From Linyphia triangularis (Eukaryota; Arthropoda; Arachnida; Araneae; Linyphiidae): DNA of 64,000 nt. Where the stretch lies: NCBI GenBank assembly GCA_963978545.1, contig OZ021733.1, positions 31,309,330-31,373,329 on the forward strand, written 5' to 3'. Below, piece by piece: positions 55,564-64,000 of the stretch (the stretch's first letter is position 1; every line of letters begins with the position of its first letter). The position numbers and the translations under genes are program-made. The notes below the pieces were generated by a model that saw only the letters and a program-made list of their open reading frames with translations, was not told the DNA's origin and ran no database searches.

Positions 55564-58500
55564 GTTCTTCAAAAATCTTGATGTTATAACAGGAGATATA
55601 ATCAAGAGTAATGATATTATTACAGTGGTTGAGATACAAATTTTTATATTTTATAAATATTATAAAAAGTAATGCTTATAGATGTGATATTAGGTTTAAA
55701 ACACTACAGATAATTATTTAATGAAGTTAAATTTTAAATAAAAAGTATAAAATATAAGTAACATTACTTTTACATGTGGTTGGATATTACTCAACTTAAA
55801 AAGTGATAAAATATATTATTTTAGTGTCTATTTTTGGTTGTCATAAGATTTTCAGAAACAAAATTTTCTTCGTTGGTTATTTCTGAAAAGAACCTAAATA
55901 AAAGAGATTATAACAGTGTGGGGTGTAACCTGATACAAAATATATTGTCTTATTTCTTTTAGTTCTATTCTAAATGCTTTATTTTAAGTTTTGAATTCTC
56001 AAACGATAGATGCAAAAAGATACTTGATTGGAGAAACTTGTCTTATTTCACATCTTAATTGGCTTCAGTAAAAGTTAGTAATAACCAAAAAGTTGGTTGA
56101 ACACCAGTCTTTTAAACAAAACAACAATAACAAAATGTGGGGAAAATATCCAGTTTTGAAACATTTGTGTAGAATAATTTTTATTTAAAAATTCAAATTT
56201 TCTACATTTCAACTTTAAAGCATTTTAAATGAAATATACAAAGCAAAAATAAAACAAAAGGTGCCTATAATTTATGTTTATTGTTTTAAGTGCTTTTGCA
56301 ACATATTTGGGTGTTTATATGTTCAGGAATGTTCATTAGTTGTCACATCTGTGGACAACTAATTCCACGGATGTGACAAAATGATTGTCTTTTGCATATT
56401 GTGATTTCCTTTCTAGATTTTATTTCATGATACTTACAAAACAGATTTTTTGTCATATATTGAAGATCCCAATTATTTTAGAAATGGTTTTCCCGATGGT
56501 TGGAATAGTAAGTTAATGATGTCAACTATTTTTTGGGAAAAAAGTAGCCTATTTAGTTGGTGACAATATTTATTCCAGAATGTATGACAAAAGGTGCCTA
56601 TAATTGATTGTTTTTATTTTCCACTGTTCAAAAACAGCATTATGTTTTTATCATCAGTCTTTTCTATAACAACCACTATTCATCCAATTACTTCCATACA
56701 CCTTGAATATTTGCCTAAAATATTTATAAAAGGAATTGGTACTCACATTTTCTTTAATCAAAGAGGCAATGATATCCACTGTTTGATTTATTAAAAATGA
56801 ATTCTTTTTTTAAATAACCATCTTAAGTTAGCATATTTTGAGTTTGCTTCTTAAGTAAAAACTCAGCTAAGCTATTCTGTAAATGAACCTCTTGAATGTC
56901 TACTCGAAATTTAAACCAATGTTCTATTTATAGAAAAATTAGGTTAGATTCATGCTTCAAATATAAAAAATACATGTTTAAGGTATATTGTACCAGGAAA
57001 ACATCTTAACTTAAGGTATTTCTGAGTAGGACATGGCAAAAGAATTGTTACAAATCCAAAATTTTTTTTTTCTCCTTTTTGCCAACATATTAGGTAAAGA
57101 ATAACCATTTTTTTTTCTTTCGTAGAACTTAAAAATTTTACGCTTATAGAAAAGAAAATAACTTCTCATCGGATAAAAATTTCCATTAGTGGGGAAAATA
57201 TTTAATTTTAGGCTTTTCATATACTATCAAGGTCACTTTTCAAATCTGTTGCCAGATATTAGATTTTTTTTAAATGGAAAATATTATAAGATTTATATCA
57301 ATAATCATATGACCTCTAAAACAATCTGAAGCTGATTGTAACATAACTGTACATTCAAGAGGGATTCCTTCTTTCCTCCCTCGCTTTTGCAGGGGTGCAG
57401 ACTTTAGCATGCAATTGATTGCTAGTGCTGATTTTATATCTTAGATATCTTGAATGTAAATACAAGTTTTCAATCAATATCTTTATAGGTGTCAACCATA
57501 CATCTAAAATCAAAGTCTAACCTTTAGCTTTGCTATCCAGGACCTTATTGTGTGGCGCCTGGTTAGTTTGGGTCTCAAAAGAAATATTTGTTTCTTCTAA
57601 CATTCAGAGAACAGTAGTTTACCTTCCCAAGTATATATTTGAGTTAACAGAATAAAATTACACCACATATCAAGAAGTACTATGAAAAAAATTATCCATT
57701 TCTAGTTTAATGGTTAGTGTTAGCAATTTCTCAAATATTAGGTTAAATATGTAAAAAATTTTTGTAATTTGGAATCATTGTAACACAAATTAATAATAAA
57801 AAGGAAAATCTTCTCATAAAATAACTGCTTTCTGTTAAAATATAATAAATAACTTCAAGTTTTCATGTAATTGAAATAGTTGATTATTGACTTTAAGATA
57901 TTACACTTATGGATATTAGGGCTTTTTTTGCACTGACTGCCTTACTTGCCTTGATGAAATTCACCAAAGTTAGAGAATAGCCAAATCGCGTTAGTCTGAC
58001 TTATTGCTGGATTTTGTGTACCATTATTCAAGATGGTGGTAAACCTCCACATAAAATAGCAGATTACAGTGTTTCATTTTTGGGGCACTGTGTTTTATTT
58101 TGAACACTCTTAACAATTGCTTGGAAAGGTACAAAGCTTATTTGTGTTTAGAGGCCCAAGGCCACCAAATTAGGATTTTTTCCCTCATGAAGCATTTTGT
58201 TATGTTTTCAAAATTCCTGCTGGGTTGGTGCAACAATTGATTTAGTGTATAACTCTCAGGATCTTAACAAAATATTTGCATTTTATGTAAAGAATGGGTA
58301 CAATAAAGTGAGAAAAAAGTATTTAAAACTTATTTTGGCAACATTTGGCCACTTAACAAAAAAACGCTGGTACTCTTAAAAATCACCCTTGTTGTATCTT
58401 GCCGCCTCCCCGAAAAAGATGATAATTTGTTAATACTTTTGGTGATCTACCACCTTAATAAAGGTAAACAAAGTACTTAAAAGCTGTCATTTGGTTCACA

Positions 58501-60741
58501 AAGGTTGAAGTGTTCTCTAACTTTAGCAAATTTCATCAAAGTGGCTGGGATAGTACACAAGTAACATTAATAGTTAGCTGCCATTAAAGAAAGCATAGAA
58601 TTATCACAATTTACAAGAAAGCATTTTAAGTTATTCTGTTATTATGAGCTGCCCATTGTTTTTATATACATTGAGTGGATATTATACAAGTACTGATACT
58701 GGGTTGATTTTATTTAGCTTCTCCAAAAGTGTTTTTTTTTTTTAACATGGGCTGTACAACACTTTTTAAAATAGGCTTGATTAAAAATTGATTATTTTAA
58801 ATAGGCTTAGAATTTCGACATCTAGTAATGCTGGTTTCATTCCTACTTTTCAATTTGTTCTTTAGCTTTTGTGTACTCAAAATTTTATTTTTATGTTGGG
58901 GGATGGGGTGGCTGAAGCCTCCTGACCTCTTTTTGTTACTGATGAGGGGTATTGGTAGATAGTTTCACATTGATTGTCTTGCTGCCCATTGGGAGTTTTT
59001 TGGGTATTCAGCAATTCAAAGCTCAAACATAAAACACTTTCCTTTAAGACTTCCCATAAGGTACTCATGCCTGAGACTCCCACTATTCTCAATAGTCCAG
59101 ACATTTGTGGTTTGTGCTTTAATATAAATTAGACCCTATATTACTCTTTTGCTTAGAGAAATCCAAGTTATAACTGACCAGCAGTCTCTGGGAACAAAGA
59201 TAAAACCAAATGGGCAACTTGTACCGAAACAATATATAGGCTATTTCTGGAAAAGATAATTGAAATGTAATGCTTAAAATATTAGTACTAGGTTAAATTC
59301 ACTGGGAGTATGCTTCTATCATTTGAAGACGAAGGAGAAGAATGGTTTAAGTTCATTTTTTGTGAAAGTAGAGCTAAGAGCACTATCTATTTGCACATTA
59401 ACAATGCTAACAAATATTAATTTGTTAGTGGGATGGAGAACGATGCTGTTAAGAGAAATTTTACTATGAGACTATAAGTTTAAATATGCTTCTAAAAGTT
59501 TTCAAACTTTTAAAATTTTTTTTAAGAATCACTTCTAAATTACTTTAACAGTTCTTCTTTACCATCCCCCTGGTCTTCACTTGATTGAATGCTAAAATCT
59601 AAAGTTTTTCATATTGAGGTGCTTTAGTCTGCAGTATTTTAGAATAAAAAAATATCATCAATAACATGTGGTCCAAGCAGAAATTTCTTTTCAAATAAAA
59701 TTTTATTTATCCTATTTATCCCAATATAAGATATACATAAAGGTCGTTCTTCTAAAACTTTTAACTTTTCAATATTAAAACATTTTTTAGAAAAAGATGC
59801 CATAAATGTATGTTATATATTTTTTGCTATTATTTGTGCTTGATACAAGAAAAAAATACCAACAGTTCAAAAATTTCTTGGATGCGAGAAGGAAAAAATA
59901 CTTAAAAAAATTCCTATACTCAGACAATGGTGCTCATAATACAACACTTTTTAATATGAGGCGATTGTATTTGAATGAGGTAAACAGCATTTTATAAATA
60001 TATTTAGTAGAACATGCATTTATTCTTGATTTGCATAACAGGAAAAATAACTGAATGAAGCTAAAAATGGAATTAGAAGTGCCTTTGCATTTTTTTGGAA
60101 AACAACTTTAATTTATCAATATACTACTAATTATTTTCAAATGCAATGTACTTAAAACTTGTTTTATTATTCATACTTTTAGTGTTTTATTTCATAAGCT
60201 TTATTTTTAACTGGAAATATTTTCTTGCTATTTCCTTTTGTTTTGTGTCATTGCCTAAGAGAATTTCTATTAGTGTCCTTTTCTGTTCTGTTAAATATAT
60301 GTTTTTACTGTTTTTTTGTTCTTAATTATTTGGCTTATGAACATATATTATTTTTGCCTAATAAAAAAAAAAATTGTATTTTTAACCATACACTTAACAA
60401 ATTAAGAATGCACATTTCTATTTTTAAAATGGGTTTGGTAAGTTTCAAAGAGATACCAAGTAATTATTCCTGTTTTGAAGAATCTACTATAACAAAATTA
60501 TTTTACAATGCATCACAATCAAGCCACAGTTTATGAGGATAATTTAAAACTAAGTACTTGAATATTTAAAATTGGTATTTTTTTTTTTCCGATTTGGATA
60601 GTTCTTGCTGAATACTTGATTTCTATTAGTCTGTTATGTGCACACATAGGTCCATCATCTAGAGATGTAGACATGCTTGTGGATATGATTAATGCAGGGA
60701 TGAACATTGCACGAATGAATTTTTCCCATGGAACCCATGAT
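55058..60741 (+). CDS. PK: Pyruvate kinase, 5' part (gene continues past window)
   Basis: Pyruvate kinase makes pyruvate and ATP from phosphoenolpyruvate and ADP in the cytosol, the last step of glycolysis. Two coding exons are visible, 55058-55184 and 60650-60741, together 73 codons and the 5' end of the CDS. The first begins MAGKKTVRL and contains LDIDAPP and TGIICTIG. The second completes [10 protein letters not shown] and has [14 protein letters not shown]. These match the start of the animal enzyme ([32 protein letters not shown]), including the substrate- and metal-contacting R-x-NFSHG loop. The exon border falls inside the GP of TIGPxS. The remaining roughly 450 residues are not found before 64000, so they lie beyond the window. 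Confidence 0.95.
55185..60649. other. Pyruvate kinase intron between the two visible coding exons
   Basis: 5.5 kb, AT-rich and unusually poor in mobile elements compared with the rest of the window. It contains a poly-A run near 55540 and the hairpin at 56341. Open frames here (up to 103 codons) lack family features. Confidence 0.7.
56341..56378. repeat. 14-bp hairpin in pyruvate kinase intron
   Basis: tgtcacatctgtgg pairs with ccacggatgtgaca with one mismatch and a 10-base loop. Confidence 0.7.
60650..60741 (+). CDS. PK: Pyruvate kinase second coding exon
   Basis: Acceptor atgtgcacacatag; two bases complete the Gly codon, then 30 codons ending GTHD|gtgagt in phase 0. It encodes the NFSHG motif. 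Confidence 0.95.
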
Positions 60742-61717
60742 GTGAGTTTTGTGACTAACGCATGATGTCAATATTTTCCTTTTCCCATTAACAAAATCCC
60801 TTAACATTAAATGATAATTTAAGGTGTGACTTACTATCGTTTCCTTCTAGATAATTTGGGATAACCTGTATAAATATTAACTAAGTTTCTGACTTTTTTT
60901 TCTAACAAAATTTAGTTTCTTGACAAATAATTATTTTACATATATTTGCAGTGTTATTTTGAAATTGTTACTGGATAATTTATACTTCATCCTCTTTAAG
61001 AATACTAAAAAAAAACCAACCTCTTATAGTGTGTTATTTCTGTTATTTTTTTTAGTGTCTTGTCTTTGTTTGTTACTTCTAAAATGTTGTTTGCTTGATA
61101 CTTGTATAAGGATAAGTAGCACACATTGAATGTTGATGGAAAAGGCTTTATATAATTTGTATGAATGCATAATTTTTTGACACTTTATTCAAACTTTTAA
61201 TCAATTCCCATCTGTAGAGTAAAACTAATTGTGTTTCTTCATTATTAAAAATTGTGGTTGTATATATAGAGGGACTCATAATTATGAGCAAAATCCAAGT
61301 TTCCTTTTTACTGCTCTGAGATGAGCTTCTGAGAAGCAATACACAAAAGATATTATCCTATTTTTTATTGCAAACTCTCAGTATACTTTTCTGAAAAATA
61401 TGTTAATAAATTATTCTTATTACTATTAACAAATATATTTCTTTTTGCATCGATTTAATGGTTCATAATGAAAAGGATAAATGATTTTTTTGTTGTTGCA
61501 ACTATAGCTCACACATAATTGCAGATTGATTTGAATTTTTTTAATTTATGGTTTAAGCTTGTTACCTTTGTTCAGTACCACTTTTGGCATGATATTATTT
61601 AAAGTGGTGTGTGAAAAAAAACTAAATTGTGAAAGTTGAAATTTGAAAAAGAACTTATAATTGTGAGTCTCACTGTATTAATTGAGTGGCCCAATAACAA
61701 AACCAGCTATGTGACTA

Positions 61718-61812
61718 TTTAGCTTTATCACCTATTTAGCTTTATCACCTATTTAGTTTTATGACCTATTTTGTTTTACAACCTATTTAGTTTTATAATC
61801 TATTTAGTTTTT
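61718..61812 (+). repeat. Short tandem repeat, about 17-18 bp units
   Basis: Five or six copies of ctatttagctttatcac or variants (ctatttagttttatgac, ctattttgttttacaac). Confidence 0.85.
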
Positions 61813-61862
61813 TATATAAGATTTTCATTGTCTTTATCATAGAAAAGATTACCTTTTAGCTT

Positions 61863-62045
61863 TGCTCATCTGATGACTGTGGGGTTAGCACTCTGGCCTC
61901 GCATGCCAAAGGTGTCAGGTTCGAATCCCGGGTTAGGCATGGATGTTCGTTGTGGTTCAGAATCCACGTTAAGCTGTGGGTCTAGGCCTGATTAGCCGTC
62001 ATTGTGCATAAAAATGGGTCGTTGAGCGTGCAAACATACCAACCA
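61863..62045 (+). mobile_element. tRNA-derived SINE of a second family, 183 bp
   Basis: The head has an A-box-like GGGTTAGCACTC and a perfect B box GGTTCGAATCC (61919-61929). The body gtggttcagaatccacgttaa differs from the SINEs at 5140 and 42311. The tail is ataccaaccaa. It is flanked by a perfect 12-bp duplication accttttagctt (61851-61862 and 62046-62057). Confidence 0.9.
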
Positions 62046-64000
62046 ACCTTTTAGCTTCCACACAATCATCAACCACTTACTATTCCTTATCCTAAGCTAT
62101 AAGTGCTAAAGACATGTCAGTTTGAAAGTCTCGATAACATTTAATAGGATTCACATAAAATCAAATTGGAAGAGTATTTCCATAGTAATTATGCAGATAG
62201 AGATATCGACTTGGAATTTGAATATTCGGTGACAAGTTTTCTTGCTAAACTCCCCATTTTAGTAAAAATATTTTTATTTAAAAAAATTGCAAATCGGAAG
62301 TATTTATTTTATTGTATGCTATCAACCTTAAAAGTAGGAGATTTTAATCATTAAATGTCACTACATTTTATATGCTTGGTATCTGAACTTGATGTATTGT
62401 GATATAAATGCGTGAGAGCAGCTTTTTAGAGGTAACAACTAATCAAGTTATAATTTTGACCAAAAAGAAATGACATAAACCCCTTAAAAAGAAAAAATTT
62501 GATGCAAAAAAATGTCCAATTTTCCAAAAACATCCAATTTTATCAACTCTACTCTCAAAACCTGCTATATTTTTTAACATCCTGTTGAAAACTCACTACT
62601 TTTGTATTTGCAAAAATTTATTTGTTAACTATTATATTGCATCTGTTTGAAATAAATAAATGCAAAATCTATTTTTTTTAATTTTATGTTTGCTTCAATC
62701 AAAACCTTATCTTTTCCCCTTGTAAGAGTTTTTAAATTGTAAGGTAGTTTTCTTTACCCAAAATGTCAAACCCATGTGATAATCTGTATGTCTAATTTGA
62801 GACAGGATCTACAAATTTAAAGTGTTTTAAAAAATGCATTTTATTTCTAGTAAAACAATATATTTTTTAATCCTAAGAACATTTTAAAGGGATACTGTAC
62901 GAAGAACTCAAATTTATTGATAATTGCTCTGTCCAATTTTTTGTAAATGTATTTTGTAGTTTGCATGTACAAGAACTAGTTAAACTGAAACCAACACCTT
63001 TTTAATTAAAATAATCCATAATTTTGACTTCCAATTGTTCATTGTTATGCATATGTCAAATTTCTGTTATGAAGTTTTCAAAAATTTTAAGTTTAAAGTG
63101 AGTTGCATGTAATTTCTTGGTAATATTATAATTTGTTTGATAAAATACTGTTTAACCATATTATATTAATTAAATTAGTTTATAAGAAATTTCAAAAATT
63201 GTGAAATTTTGAAGTTTTTATATAAACTGTTAATACAAAATAATAAACCAATGTATAAAAATTAATATATTAAAAGAATAAATCATTAAGGAAAATCAAT
63301 AAAAACTTATCCGTAAAAATTTCAATTATGTAGCAAACTGTTCTTGAGTAATATCAATTTAAAGTTTGAAATTTTGAAAAATATCTCCCAGAAAAACAGA
63401 CTTCAAGTTTCAGAGGGGCCTGCTTGACAAGCAGAATTTATCTTGAATGTTGTATGATGATGTATACAGTTTTAAGTGATTGTTATATTTATGAAAAATG
63501 TGCAGATTTTTGATATAGTGCCCACTTTAGAAACTTTCAATGTTGATAAAATACACGGAAAGATCATAAATTAAAAACAGCAAGTATTATTTTGAGAAAC
63601 CTAGTTTTAAATCAATATTCTTAACTTTTTCTGATCATTCATTTATCTTTCTGCAATTTATTTATCCATAATACTTTAGTTAGTGTATACACACTTCTAA
63701 AATATAGCTCATATAGGCCATTAATTACATATGAATTTCCATATTTATCAGTATAAATATTTATATTAGAATTGCCCATCACCCATACTTTTGTTTTTAA
63801 GCCTCAAAAAGTAAAACACTAAGAAATGATGTACAAAGAAATAAATACATTCGATATAATATTTGTTATTAATAATTCATAATCGTACAATGGAAAATTA
63901 GATAAGTAATCAAGAAACATCCAAAAAACTTTTGATTCATCAATATTCCCAATTATCAACTTATTAAATTATGAAATTAAGATACAAATAGTTGATAGTG

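Larger units (their letters stand above)
60742..64000. other. Pyruvate kinase intron running to the window edge
   Basis: The third coding exon, which should begin with a Tyr-His continuation of GTHD, is not found. The only features seen are the 17-bp tandem repeat and the SINE at 61863. Confidence 0.65.

Noticed and set aside
61880..61935. tRNA gene on the plus strand.
   Set aside because: Same reasoning: tRNA-like head of a SINE with a 12-bp duplication.

Overview
This is a eukaryotic, AT-rich, repeat-laden window. Genes are split into short exons with GT/AG borders, separated by introns of up to about 8 kb. The composition suggests an arthropod: tRNA-derived SINEs, very long (TA)n and (ATTT)n arrays, many hAT-like and mariner-like elements, and a transposase-like family that I associate with arthropods and cnidarians. 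A flagellated-sperm gene is present. An arachnid such as a spider is my best guess, at low confidence and without a diagnostic sequence.

Two protein-coding genes can be reconstructed, both on the + strand. (1) Positions 10232-40194 hold an armadillo-repeat gene of 12 exons, 2019 coding bases and 672 residues. Its reading phase is kept across every junction. The C-terminal half matches the vertebrate outer-dynein-arm docking protein ODAD2/ARMC4 (fly gudu) repeat by repeat. Its introns carry two decayed partial copies of its own exons (4 and 8), and a half-conserved RFX X-box-like site lies about 120 bases before the proposed start. (2) From 55058 to beyond the right edge lies the 5' part of pyruvate kinase, with two coding exons visible and a candidate promoter and noncoding first exon near 52.9-53.1 kb. 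The region 40.2-52.9 kb between them, and 1-10.2 kb upstream, are intergenic and mostly repeats.

The rest is a transposon landscape in which several elements can be bounded to the base by inverted termini and target-site duplications. The clearest are: a 746-bp hAT-type element (2487-3232); a nested pair in which a 2.5-kb element has inserted six bases inside the left end of an ATCGAT-rich MITE (6262-9389); a TA-flanked element (11134-12394); a head-to-head mariner foldback (12459-13014); a 2968-bp element with an 8-bp duplication and a decayed DDE-like ORF (27591-30558); a solo LTR (35013-35463); two copies of another hAT MITE (42966-43740 and 52197-52799); and three SINE insertions with duplications of their own. 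There are no bacterial-type operons, CRISPR arrays or functional tRNA genes.
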